Origin: HGM11501 sp045123995
GTDB taxonomy: Bacteria; Bacillota; Clostridia; CAKSNL01; HGM11501
Direction of reading: 5' to 3'
Length of the DNA stretch: 58,101 nt
Assembly: GCA_045123995.1 (NCBI GenBank)
Contig: JBGVKY010000006.1
Span: forward strand, 1-58,101
Shown here: positions 8,000 to 16,397 of the stretch, in pieces
Position numbering within the stretch: position 1 is the first letter of the stretch
How the letters are laid out: the number at the start of each line of letters is the position of its first letter
Notes under the pieces: model-generated
Told to the model about the DNA's origin: nothing
The model's input: the letters and a program-made list of their open reading frames with translations, nothing else
Database searches by the model: none
Program-made: the position numbers and the translations under genes

Positions 8000-9580
8000 T
8001 CACCTTACTGTATTAAAATATACCTTTATTTTGTAGGGATTAATAGCCCCCAAAAACTGCGATACTGCAGCCGCATCATTAGCAACCGTTCCCAGACTTG
8101 CCTGTGTTGACCATCCGCCTTCGTCATCCATAAACGTCTGCATTTCCGTGAAATCATATGTATCTTCCAGAGTTCCATTAATAATCCATTTACCGTCTTT
8201 ATTTTTATATCCTTTTACATGTATTGTAGCTCTATGAATTGAGTAGTACAAATCTTTATCCTTAAAGGCTATATCTTCCAAATCTACGTCTATAGTATTA
8301 CCGTCAGAATTAGCAATAGCCTTATCCAGCGCATTAAGATATACAGGATCTTTTTTTATCAACTTTGCTATATCGGATTCGTTTCCACATAACATGGCAG
8401 TTGGATTGTCCTGTAGGGAATGCTCAAGCATATGAGCAGAAACATAGTACTTTTTTTCTTCCTTGAGGTAATTTTCTGCGCCATATTTCCAGAATGCCCT
8501 CTGCGCTTCTTTTTGTAATATATCTACCGTTTCCTGCCTCGTCTTTTCCGCTTCTTCTTCTACTCGAAACGCCTCTTGAATAAACTTCTCAAGCCAATTA
8601 GCATCTTCTTCAAATTTTTGCTCATTTTGGGGATTAATTTCATTTATGCTGGAGGTATCTTTTGTATTGTTTTTCTCTACTGCTAAATGTTCAGTGCTGT
8701 AAAACTCGTGCCCATCATAGAAATCCTTAAATGCCTGAGAATTAAATGCATTATCCATAGTGCGGAATACACCATTGTTTCTTACATCTCCCAAAGAAGA
8801 ACCGGCATAGCTATTTTTTGAAAGATTATCTTGGTTTTCGTAATTTTTTACAAGCTTCCGTTTATCGCTTATAGCTTTCCAGGTTTTGTCTCCCACAATA
8901 CCGTCGGGAGCAAGACCGTTTTCCTGCTGGAACTTTATAACCGAGTTAAATGTATTGATACCAAAATCACCGTCTTCGGAAAGAGGTCTACCCAAGGCGT
9001 CGGTATAGCCCATAGAATTAAGCTCCTTTTGAAGCACCTTTATTGTTTCGGGTGAGCCTGTATGAACCGAAAGCTCAGAGCCCTTTTCCTTTAAGCTTTC
9101 AAAATCTTCCTCATCTTTAGTAAAATCAGTCTCGGTTAATTTATTTCCCCCGGTACGGACAGGAGAAGTTTCAATCGCCTTGTCAATGGTGGCGAAAGCT
9201 CCGTGTTTTAGCGGACTATCAACATTATCTGAAAATTCCGCATCATTTTGCAAAGCCGGTTCTTCCTCAACGGTATCTTGAAAATTATTATAATTTTCTC
9301 CCTCTTCCTTTTTCTTTCTGTCGCTCATGGCTTTCCAGGTTTTATCCCCTACAATACCATCGGGAACAAGACCGTTTTCCTGCTGGAACTTTATAACCGA
9401 GTTAAATGTATTGATACCAAAATCCCCATCTTCGGAAAGCTTTCTTCCAAAAGCATCCGTATAGCCCCAATCGTTTAAGCTCTTTTGCATTTCCTTTATG
9501 GCTATCGGATCTCCTGTATGAACAGATAGTGTGCTACCCTTATCTTTTAACTCTTCAAATTCAAATTCGTTTTTATCCAT
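8000..9580 (-). CDS. Protein with two PG_binding_1 repeats and a C-terminal domain of unknown function
   Basis: 526 residues. Two nearly identical peptidoglycan-binding repeats lie at about 12-86 and 164-239, each with DGDFGINTFNSVIKFQQENG and GIVGDKTWKA. An acidic linker follows, then a charged, probably coiled-coil segment (about 325-375). The C-terminal domain (376-526) holds YYSIHRATIHVKG and ends AINPYKIKVYFN. There is no signal peptide or membrane helix, so it is either cytoplasmic or exported by a non-Sec route. No hydrolase motif was recognised in the tail. The ATG follows AAAGGATG. Fragments of paralogues lie at both ends of the window, so this is a multi-copy family with variable tails. 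Confidence 0.85.
   Translation of the reverse strand: MDKNEFEFEELKDKGSTLSVHTGDPIAIKEMQKSLNDWGYTDAFGRKLSEDGDFGINTFNSVIKFQQENGLVPDGIVGDKTWKAMSDRKKKEEGENYNNFQDTVEEEPALQNDAEFSDNVDSPLKHGAFATIDKAIETSPVRTGGNKLTETDFTKDEEDFESLKEKGSELSVHTGSPETIKVLQKELNSMGYTDALGRPLSEDGDFGINTFNSVIKFQQENGLAPDGIVGDKTWKAISDKRKLVKNYENQDNLSKNSYAGSSLGDVRNNGVFRTMDNAFNSQAFKDFYDGHEFYSTEHLAVEKNNTKDTSSINEINPQNEQKFEEDANWLEKFIQEAFRVEEEAEKTRQETVDILQKEAQRAFWKYGAENYLKEEKKYYVSAHMLEHSLQDNPTAMLCGNESDIAKLIKKDPVYLNALDKAIANSDGNTIDVDLEDIAFKDKDLYYSIHRATIHVKGYKNKDGKWIINGTLEDTYDFTEMQTFMDDEGGWSTQASLGTVANDAAAVSQFLGAINPYKIKVYFNTVR
8865..8983 (-). repeat. Direct repeat encoding PG-binding repeat (copy 2)
   Basis: This 119-base stretch is nearly identical to 9321-9439 in the same gene, including a central run of about 60 bases with no differences seen. 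The high DNA identity points to recent duplication or gene conversion between the two PG-binding repeats. Confidence 0.85.
9321..9439 (-). repeat. Direct repeat encoding PG-binding repeat (copy 1)
   Basis: Partner of the 119-base repeat at 8865-8983, in the same orientation and reading frame. Confidence 0.85.
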
Positions 9581-9602
9581 TTTATCATCCTTTCATTATT
9601 TT

Positions 9603-9667
9603 TGCAAGAATATTTACTCGAGTAACCTTGCAGGTTATATTATAACACAAAAAGTTAAGCTTGTCAA
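9603..9667 (-). promoter_or_regulatory. Promoter and palindromic 5' element of the PG-binding protein unit
   Basis: On the minus strand, TTGACA (9662-9667) and TATAAT (9639-9644) are separated by 17 bases. Downstream, at the expected start of the transcript, lies the perfect palindrome TTACTCGAGTAA (9614-9625) flanked by TGCAAG (9627-9632) and CTTGCA (9603-9608). The copy before the partial gene at the left edge keeps this palindrome and its distance from the -10. The conservation suggests a common regulator or a functional 5' hairpin. Confidence 0.75.
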
Positions 9668-9719
9668 GGATCATTTTGCTTTTTAAGTTATTTATAATTC
9701 TCTGAGCGAAAAGTAATGC

Positions 9720-9757
9720 CAAAAAAATATGACGTAGAAAGCAAGTTTCTACGTCAC
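9720..9757 (-). terminator. Terminator of the exopolysaccharide operon
   Basis: The stem TGACGTAGAAA / TTTCTACGTCA (9730-9740 / 9746-9756), followed on the minus strand by a run of seven T, lies about 20 bases after the capG stop codon. Confidence 0.85.
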
Positions 9758-9777
9758 ATTTCATAATCTTTTTTCTT

Positions 9778-10959
9778 TTAATATTTTCTCCAAACCATTT
9801 TATCTACTACATTTGTGTAGGACTGGATTATCTTTACAACCTTTGTAGATACGTTTTCTTCCACATAGTCGGGAACGGGAATTCCCAAATCCCCCGATTC
9901 GTTGGCTAAAATTGCAGTATCTACCGCCTGAATCAGAGTTTTTTCATCAATCCCCGCCAGGACAAAGCAAGCCTTATCAAGTGCTTCGGGTCTTTCTGTA
10001 GATGTTCTTATACAAACTGCAGGAAAGCTTTTACCTATACTTGTGAAAAAGCTTGATTCTTCAGGAAGCGTTCCGCTGTCTGAAATTACACAAAAAGCAT
10101 TCATCTGAAGACAGTTATAATCGTGAAAGCCCAAAGGCTCATGTCTTATTATACGGGAATCTAATTTAAATCCCGATTCCTCCAGCCTCTTTTTGCTTCT
10201 GGGATGACAGGAGTAAAGTATGGGCATATCGTACTTTTCCGCAATTTTATTTATTGCGGTAAATAAAGATATGAAGTTTTTCTCCGTGTCGATATTTTCT
10301 TCACGGTGAGCAGATAAAAGGATATATTTTCCCTTTTTAAGATTAAGTTTTTCATGAATGTCTGATTTTTCTATTTCGGGAAGATTTTTTGAAAGCACCT
10401 CCGCCATGGGCGAGCCTGTTACGTAGGTTCTTTCTTTGGGAAGTCCACAGTCTGCCAGATATCTTCTTGCATGCTCGGAATATGCTAAATTCACATCGGA
10501 AATTATATCAACAATTCTTCTGTTTGTTTCCTCGGGCAGGCACTCGTCCTTACAGCGGTTTCCTGCTTCCATGTGGAAAATGGGAATATGCAGTCTTTTT
10601 GCAGAAATTGCAGAAAGACATGAATTTGTGTCTCCTAAAATTAAAAGTGCATCGGGCTTTATTTCTGCCATAAGCTTATAGGAGCAATTTATGATATTAC
10701 CCACAGTTGCACCCAAATCATCCCCAACCGCATTCATATAAACTTCAGGGTCGGCAAGCTTTAAGTCACGGAAAAAAACGCCGTTTAAGTTATAGTCATA
10801 GTTCTGTCCGGTGTGAGCTAAAATCACATCAAAGTATTCCCTTGTCTTGTTTATAACGGCGGCAAGGCGGATTATTTCAGGTCTTGTTCCTACAATAATC
10901 AAAAGCTTTAATCTGCCGTCGTTTTTAAATTTAACATCTGAATAATCTGTTTTAATCAT
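9778..10959 (-). CDS. capG: UDP-N-acetylglucosamine 2-epimerase-type enzyme for UDP-L-FucNAc
   Basis: A 393-residue non-hydrolysing UDP-GlcNAc 2-epimerase family enzyme (WecB/CapG/FnlC). Family motifs are VGTRPEII (23-30), HTGQNYD, ILGDTNS, FHMEAGNRC, PEETNR and SAHREEN. Following CapE and CapF in one operon identifies it as the third step, epimerising the C2 of the UDP-sugar to give UDP-N-acetyl-L-fucosamine. It overlaps capF by eight bases. It is the last gene of the operon before the terminator at 9720-9757. It lacks any membrane segment and should be cytoplasmic. Confidence 0.92.
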   Translation of the reverse strand: MIKTDYSDVKFKNDGRLKLLIIVGTRPEIIRLAAVINKTREYFDVILAHTGQNYDYNLNGVFFRDLKLADPEVYMNAVGDDLGATVGNIINCSYKLMAEIKPDALLILGDTNSCLSAISAKRLHIPIFHMEAGNRCKDECLPEETNRRIVDIISDVNLAYSEHARRYLADCGLPKERTYVTGSPMAEVLSKNLPEIEKSDIHEKLNLKKGKYILLSAHREENIDTEKNFISLFTAINKIAEKYDMPILYSCHPRSKKRLEESGFKLDSRIIRHEPLGFHDYNCLQMNAFCVISDSGTLPEESSFFTSIGKSFPAVCIRTSTERPEALDKACFVLAGIDEKTLIQAVDTAILANESGDLGIPVPDYVEENVSTKVVKIIQSYTNVVDKMVWRKY

Positions 10960-12109
10960 TTTTTACCACCTCAAAAAAAGTGTCCGGTTTTTCGGGGTTA
11001 AACTTCTCATTTGCCCACATAACCGTTATTAAATCCTTATCTTTTGAAAGATTGACTATATTATGCGTATAGCCGGGGAGCATATGTACAGCCTCTATTT
11101 TTTCTCCGCTTACTTCAAATTCCAAAACCTCGTCAGTGCCGATTTTTCGCATCTGAATAAGAGCCTCTCCCGATACCACAATGAAAAATTCCCACTTTGT
11201 GTTATGCCAATGCTGACCCTTTGTGATTCCCGGCTTTGAAATGTTTACGGAAAACTGACCTGAATTTTCGGTCTTTAATAGTTCCGTAAAACTGCCTCTT
11301 TCATCCACATTCATTTTAAGGGGGAAAGCCACCTTTTCTTTGGGCAAGTACGAAAGATAGGTTGAATAAAGCTTTTTGGAAAAAGAATCCTCGGGAATTT
11401 CTGGCATAACCAGCGTTTTTGCCTGCTCCGAAAATTTATAGAGCAAATCGGCTATTTCTCCCAACGTTACCTTATGCTCTTTTTTTACCCTGCAAAATTC
11501 GCCCTCTTTGGTTTCCTTGCCGGATAAGGCATTTAACATTTCATCAACCAGGTCATCAATATAAACCAAAGTTAAAAGAGTATCTCTGTTATTTACGGTG
11601 ATTTCCAGATCATTCGCAATATTATTGCAGAAGGTGGCGATAACCGAATTATAATTGGGACGGCACCACTTTCCGAAAAGATTGGGGAAACGGTAAACCA
11701 AAACCTTTGCCCCCGTCTTTTTGCCGTAGGCAAAAACCAAATCCTCTCCCGCCTTTTTGCTCTTTCCGTAGTCGTTTGAAAGCTCCGCCTGGATTGATGA
11801 AGAAATCATTAAAGGACAGGTGTTTTTATGCTTTTCAAGGTAGCCTATAAGCTTGTCCGCAAAGGAGAAGTTTCCTTCCATAAACTCCGATACTTCCTTG
11901 GGGCGGTTTACTCCCGCCAGATTGAATACGAAGTCCGCCTTTTGGCAATAGTCTTCCAGGCATTCTTCAGGAGTGTCTATATCAAATTCAAAAATTTCTT
12001 CAATTTTTAAGTCGGGGCGGGTTTTATCCTTCCCGTCTTTTATATTTTTAAGTGCTTCGCAAAGATTTCTTCCCACAAAGCCCTTTGCTCCGGTTACCAG
12101 TATTTTCAT
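10952..12109 (-). CDS. capF: CapF-type bifunctional reductase/epimerase for UDP-L-FucNAc
   Basis: 385 residues with the two-domain layout of CapF/FnlB/WbjC. The N-terminal NAD(P)-binding SDR domain has GAKGFVGR (7-14) and YGKSK with Y114 and K118. The C-terminal cupin (about 265-385) has zinc-type ligands in GQHWHNTKWEFF (H300, H302, E307). CapF epimerises C3 and reduces C4 of the intermediate made by CapE, giving UDP-N-acetyl-6-deoxytalose. Four-base ATGA overlap with capE implies translational coupling. No key residue appears to be missing. Confidence 0.93.
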   Translation of the reverse strand: MKILVTGAKGFVGRNLCEALKNIKDGKDKTRPDLKIEEIFEFDIDTPEECLEDYCQKADFVFNLAGVNRPKEVSEFMEGNFSFADKLIGYLEKHKNTCPLMISSSIQAELSNDYGKSKKAGEDLVFAYGKKTGAKVLVYRFPNLFGKWCRPNYNSVIATFCNNIANDLEITVNNRDTLLTLVYIDDLVDEMLNALSGKETKEGEFCRVKKEHKVTLGEIADLLYKFSEQAKTLVMPEIPEDSFSKKLYSTYLSYLPKEKVAFPLKMNVDERGSFTELLKTENSGQFSVNISKPGITKGQHWHNTKWEFFIVVSGEALIQMRKIGTDEVLEFEVSGEKIEAVHMLPGYTHNIVNLSKDKDLITVMWANEKFNPEKPDTFFEVVKND

Positions 12110-13146
12110 ATTCTTCCCGCCTTTTTAAGCTCTTCTTTAATATATTCTAAGCTTAAAAGCTTTTCCTTAACTCCTTCTACATCCAGTAAGTCTGTATTGT
12201 TTGAATTAAACTCGGTAAGGGTATTTCTCTTTGTATCTCCCTCTTTGAAATACTTGTCATAGTTAAGTCCTCGATTATCAGATGGAACACGGTAGAAATC
12301 TCCCAGGTCTGTGGCCTTGGCGCACTCTTCGTTGGTTAAAAGAGTTTCGTACATTTTTTCTCCGTGGCGTATTCCTATAACCTTAATTTCTGTTTCAGGA
12401 TTAAATAATTCCGTTACAGCCTTTGCCAAAGTTTCTATGGTGCAGGCAGGTGCTTTCTGTACCAAAATATCTCCTGATACGCCGTTTTCAAAAGCGAATA
12501 ACACAAGGTCAACCGCCTCGTCAAGTGACATTATGAAACGTGTCATAGAAGGCTCGGTTATGGTAATGGGCTTCCCCTCTTTAATCTGCTCAATCCAAAG
12601 AGGAATTACCGAACCACGGGAGCACATTACGTTTCCGTATCTTGTGCAGCAAATTTTTGTCTTATCAGGAGAAATTGTCCTTGACTTTGCAACAATAACC
12701 TTTTCCATCATTGCCTTGCTTGTACCCATGGCATTTACGGGATATGCCGCCTTGTCGGTGGAAAGACACACAATGTTTGATACTCCCGCTTCTATTGCGG
12801 CTGTAAGTACGTTTTCAGTTCCTAAAACATTGGTCTTAACCGCTTCGATGGGGAAAAATTCACAGGAGGGAACCTGCTTCAAAGCCGCCGCATGGAAAAT
12901 GTAGTCTACCCCATGCATGGCATTTTTAACACTGGCTAAATCCCTTACGTCACCTATGAAAAACTTTATTTTTTCAGCTACTTCAGGCATTTTTGCCTGA
13001 AACTCGTGACGCATATCGTCCTGCTTTTTCTCATCTCTTGAAAAGATGCGGATTTCTCCTATATCTGTTTTTAAAAATCGGTTCAATACCGCATTACCGA
13101 AAGAACCTGTTCCCCCTGTAATGAGTAATGTTTTATTCTTGAACAT
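12106..13146 (-). CDS. capE: UDP-N-acetylglucosamine 4,6-dehydratase/5-epimerase
   Basis: 346-residue CapE/FnlA/WbjB family SDR. It has the nucleotide-binding GGTGSFG (11-17), IFSRDEKKQ, DVRD and HAAALKQVP motifs. In place of the usual YxxxK it has M140-G-T-S-K144, the known hallmark of this inverting dehydratase group, so the change is not a defect. It catalyses the first committed step from UDP-GlcNAc towards UDP-L-FucNAc. Together capE-F-G show that the polymer contains, or is built from, an L-fucosamine-type sugar. Confidence 0.94.
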   Translation of the reverse strand: MFKNKTLLITGGTGSFGNAVLNRFLKTDIGEIRIFSRDEKKQDDMRHEFQAKMPEVAEKIKFFIGDVRDLASVKNAMHGVDYIFHAAALKQVPSCEFFPIEAVKTNVLGTENVLTAAIEAGVSNIVCLSTDKAAYPVNAMGTSKAMMEKVIVAKSRTISPDKTKICCTRYGNVMCSRGSVIPLWIEQIKEGKPITITEPSMTRFIMSLDEAVDLVLFAFENGVSGDILVQKAPACTIETLAKAVTELFNPETEIKVIGIRHGEKMYETLLTNEECAKATDLGDFYRVPSDNRGLNYDKYFKEGDTKRNTLTEFNSNNTDLLDVEGVKEKLLSLEYIKEELKKAGRI

Positions 13147-13171
13147 TTAGAGTCCTTCTTTCTATATGGTT

Positions 13172-13324
13172 TTATGTATCTTTTTTCCTTTTATAGCCCC
13201 TTGGGAAAACACAGTCCGATATTGCAGTAAACACGCCTCCTGACCTGGAATTTTTACGTACATCTTGAGAAACATGTTTAGCTGCATACCACGTTTTTTG
13301 TTCTCTTTCGGGATTATTCTTCAT
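13172..13324 (-). pseudogene. Relic of an FrhB/FdhB-type (F420-hydrogenase beta-like) gene
   Basis: A 50-codon ORF whose ATG overlaps the last codons of the LicD-pyruvyltransferase gene. Its core, from WYAAKH through VRKNSRSGGVFTAIS, matches the start of the FrhB_FdhB_N region of the coenzyme-F420-hydrogenase-beta-like proteins. Those are normally about 400 residues and carry iron-sulfur cysteines; both the upstream cysteine motifs and everything downstream are missing here. Full-length relatives commonly sit next to polysaccharide pyruvyltransferase genes, which matches the position. It could be translated, but is best viewed as a decayed remnant. Confidence 0.6.
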
Positions 13325-15263
13325 ATTTCAACACACTCTCTTTAAGGAAATCCAAAGATTTATTTCTGATATTCGCCATTTTCTCGTTTATCTTCTCCCA
13401 ATCAATACTTTTTTGTGTCAATTCCTTTCCGTTCGTAATTTCACGTTTTTTTATTTCCATTTCCTCAATTAAAGTATTTATTCTGGAATTAAAATTATCC
13501 TCATGATGAGAAAGCTTATAATAGAATTCTTTATTATAGATAAGCGAAAAGGCCACCCCATGAAAGGAGGAGGTTACTACAAATTCTGCATTTTTAATAA
13601 GAGTGAGAAAGTGTTCCACTGAAACATCAGAAAGATTTATCACTCCCGGACTTTTAAGCTTATCAGTATTAATGTAAGCAATCTTTAAGCCTTTTTCCAA
13701 AGCGAGCTTTCTGGCAAATTCATATACCTCTTTTTCGTATGCAATAACGTAAAGCAGGATATATTTGCCCTCTATCAGATTTTTATTGCTTTCAATCAAT
13801 GAATATTTATCTCTATTCAATAAAAACACCGGATCCGATACTTTGACCGTTTCGTCATATCCTGCTTCCTTCATAATACGAAAAAGCTCTTCCTCCCTTA
13901 CGGAAATAAAATCGAAATCATCAATCAAAGGTTTATATTCATTAAGTCTTGATAAAAAATACTTTTCTGAACCGGCACTTGCAGCATATGAAATTTTCCT
14001 GCAGGAACAACCTTCGATGTCAAGAAAATACGTTCCATCATTATCCGTTAAAAGTCCGTTCCAAACCTGATCGCTTCCAACAATCAATGCTTTATATTCC
14101 CTTCCCGCATCACCAATGTTGTTTCTCGTATATTTCTTTTTGCTTAAATTCAGATATGTATTACGGAAAATCCTGAAATTTCTCCCGTTTCTCAAAAGTT
14201 TTTTTCGGAGTATAAAGTATTTTACTTTCGTTTTTAGTCTTTTTATTTCAGATAATAAACGAACAGCATATCTCTTTTCTATAGTGTCATTAATGTAATC
14301 TACAATCTCACACACATATTCGTTTCCGTTTTCACGGATAATTTCATCTACCGCATGGCTCAATGCATAGGATTGGAGCACTGCTCCGTAATTATCTGCT
14401 CTGTGAAAAGTGAGTATGCCGATTTTCCCCGTTCTTTCATAAGGCAGCCTGCACTCCGAAATGGCATGGCTGGGTCCTCGCGTTTCCTCCTCCGGCTCCT
14501 CCTTCATATAATCACCAAAAACGTCATTCAGCCATTTATGATAATTCCTTATTGCCATGAAGTTGAATTTATTAAAAGTCAACTCTGTATATTCATTAAA
14601 CTCTACTGATTCCAAAGGCTTTTCACTATACAGGGGATTACATAAATTAAATACATACTTTCTCTCTTTTTTTGACTGCATAATCCAATGAATAAGGCGA
14701 TTTATTGTATCAAGCGGCAACAAACTAACCAATTTATATAATGCTTTTTTATAAAAACTTATTTTTTTGTTTTTATGCAAAGGGGAAAGTAAAACTTCAA
14801 GTTTCGTCATTTTAGCTCCACTCAGCAATCCTATAAAAAGCATTTTAAAGCGATATGTATTTTTCCCCACATAGTCGTAGGGATATATGTCCATGAAAAG
14901 TCCTTGATTTATATCCAGAAACTCATAATTTTTCTGCACATATTTTGTATCTTTATATCTCAGCTTTGTATAATTTAAAGGAAATTCTTTTTCTGTGTTT
15001 GAATTTTGCACAAAGAAAACATCCGACAGTTCCGTTTTGCACACTTTTAAAAACTTTTCGTATTCCTCTCTCAGCATGACAATATCCAGATCATCATCCC
15101 ACGGAACAAAGCCTCCGTACTTAACAGCTCCTAAAAGTGTCCCCCCCTCCAATGTGTATCGGATGTGATGTTTCCTGCAAATCCTGTCAAACTCCATCAA
15201 AATATCAAAAAGATACCCCTGTACTTCTGTTAACGGAATGTTACAAACCTTATATTCTTTCAT
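13314..15263 (-). CDS. LicD-family transferase fused to polysaccharide pyruvyltransferase
   Basis: 649 residues, two complete domains. Residues 1-about 275 are LicD-like, with EGGTLLGAVKYGGFVPWDDD (39-58) and D60; LicD proteins transfer phosphocholine or similar phospho-groups to glycans. Residues about 281-640 are a polysaccharide pyruvyltransferase domain, with GILTFHRADNYGAVLQ (from 282), GSDQVWN (396-402) and SSFHG (565-569), which would add a pyruvate ketal. Neither domain looks degenerate. The fusion implies two decorations of the same repeat unit. The ATG overlaps the preceding glycosyltransferase by four bases. Donor and acceptor are unknown. Confidence 0.88.
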   Translation of the reverse strand: MKEYKVCNIPLTEVQGYLFDILMEFDRICRKHHIRYTLEGGTLLGAVKYGGFVPWDDDLDIVMLREEYEKFLKVCKTELSDVFFVQNSNTEKEFPLNYTKLRYKDTKYVQKNYEFLDINQGLFMDIYPYDYVGKNTYRFKMLFIGLLSGAKMTKLEVLLSPLHKNKKISFYKKALYKLVSLLPLDTINRLIHWIMQSKKERKYVFNLCNPLYSEKPLESVEFNEYTELTFNKFNFMAIRNYHKWLNDVFGDYMKEEPEEETRGPSHAISECRLPYERTGKIGILTFHRADNYGAVLQSYALSHAVDEIIRENGNEYVCEIVDYINDTIEKRYAVRLLSEIKRLKTKVKYFILRKKLLRNGRNFRIFRNTYLNLSKKKYTRNNIGDAGREYKALIVGSDQVWNGLLTDNDGTYFLDIEGCSCRKISYAASAGSEKYFLSRLNEYKPLIDDFDFISVREEELFRIMKEAGYDETVKVSDPVFLLNRDKYSLIESNKNLIEGKYILLYVIAYEKEVYEFARKLALEKGLKIAYINTDKLKSPGVINLSDVSVEHFLTLIKNAEFVVTSSFHGVAFSLIYNKEFYYKLSHHEDNFNSRINTLIEEMEIKKREITNGKELTQKSIDWEKINEKMANIRNKSLDFLKESVLKYEE

Positions 15264-16387
15264 TCAATCACTACACCTTCTGTTATTTTGTCAAATTCTT
15301 TTCTCCAGGAATTCCAGTTAAGCGTTTCACGATAATATTTTCTTGCTCCGTCTTTTAACTTCTCCGACAGCGTATTGTCAAAAATACATTTTTCTATTAA
15401 ATCAGCAAACTCTTCATGCCCCGAACCTAAAGGCAATCTGTACCCGTTTATTCCATTCATTACATACGTCCCCACTCCTCCTGTATCATAAGTGATGGAC
15501 GGAATTCCATTTCCACTTGCTTCAGCAAAAACTATTCCCGCACATTCAGCAACAGTAGGTAATAGCAAAAAATCAGTCTCTTCATAAATTTTTTTAAGTT
15601 TTTCCTTTTCTTCTGGATTGTTCTTATTTAAGAATCCTATTGTTTTGATATAAGATTCAGTATAGCTTTCAGGCGGATTACATCCAACAAGATAAAGATT
15701 TACATTATTCCCACGGCTTTTCAATTCTCTTACTGTCTTTACCGCTGTTTCCCCTCCCTTTCTTTTCCAGTCGACTCCGCAGAAAAGCAAATTTATACAA
15801 TCATGTTCTGCTTTTGTTGAGGCAACTTCTTCAATGTTTGCTCCGAAAGGAAGAATTTTTACGTCTTGTCCACATTTTTTATAATCATTTATAACTGAAT
15901 TTTTTGCCCAGTCTGATGCGCATATTACAATCTTACTCTTTTCTATAGCTCTTCTTTCCAGTTCATTACCTTCATACATTGTAAGGCCCGAAAGATTTGT
16001 TAAATGCTCATAATAATCAACCATCTGGATAAAGGTTGCATCTGTTAGGTAAACCACCGGAACATTTATTCGGGAATAAGCTATACTTCCACTTTTGGCC
16101 GGACAAAAAACAAAATCATATTTTTGTTTTTTTACTTTTTTCTCCACAATATATGACTCTCTTTTTGCATTTATAATGCCGTATGATGCATTGTATTTTT
16201 TGCCTGTAAAAACTCGGATCGTCTTCGCAATAATCTTGTTGAAAATCTTAGGACAAACAGACCTATTTGAAACATCAATATATTCAACATTATGTTCTTC
16301 AGACAAAACATTATACATTTGCCTAATTGTTCCAGACCATAATCTGTTGTCATTTGGGTTTCCGTCAGAAATAAATGCTATATTCAT
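15260..16387 (-). CDS. Glycosyltransferase, GT4 type
   Basis: 375 residues with the GT-B layout. The C-terminal half has GVDWKRKGGETAV and the donor-binding segment ETDFLLLPTVAECAGIVFAEA (E-x7-E type), followed by GIPSITYDTGGVG. It would transfer a sugar from a nucleotide donor to the lipid-linked repeat unit at the inner face of the membrane. The N-terminus MNIAFISDGNPNDNRLWSGT is typical of GT4 enzymes that open with an acceptor-binding glycine loop. It follows the flippase by 10 bases. Sugar specificity cannot be read. Confidence 0.87.
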   Translation of the reverse strand: MNIAFISDGNPNDNRLWSGTIRQMYNVLSEEHNVEYIDVSNRSVCPKIFNKIIAKTIRVFTGKKYNASYGIINAKRESYIVEKKVKKQKYDFVFCPAKSGSIAYSRINVPVVYLTDATFIQMVDYYEHLTNLSGLTMYEGNELERRAIEKSKIVICASDWAKNSVINDYKKCGQDVKILPFGANIEEVASTKAEHDCINLLFCGVDWKRKGGETAVKTVRELKSRGNNVNLYLVGCNPPESYTESYIKTIGFLNKNNPEEKEKLKKIYEETDFLLLPTVAECAGIVFAEASGNGIPSITYDTGGVGTYVMNGINGYRLPLGSGHEEFADLIEKCIFDNTLSEKLKDGARKYYRETLNWNSWRKEFDKITEGVVIE

Positions 16388-16397
16388 AATCCGCTCC

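Noticed and set aside
12311..12904. 197-codon open frame on the plus strand
   Set aside because: Exactly antisense to capE; the capE frame has clear family motifs, and the antisense product shows none and has no ribosome site.
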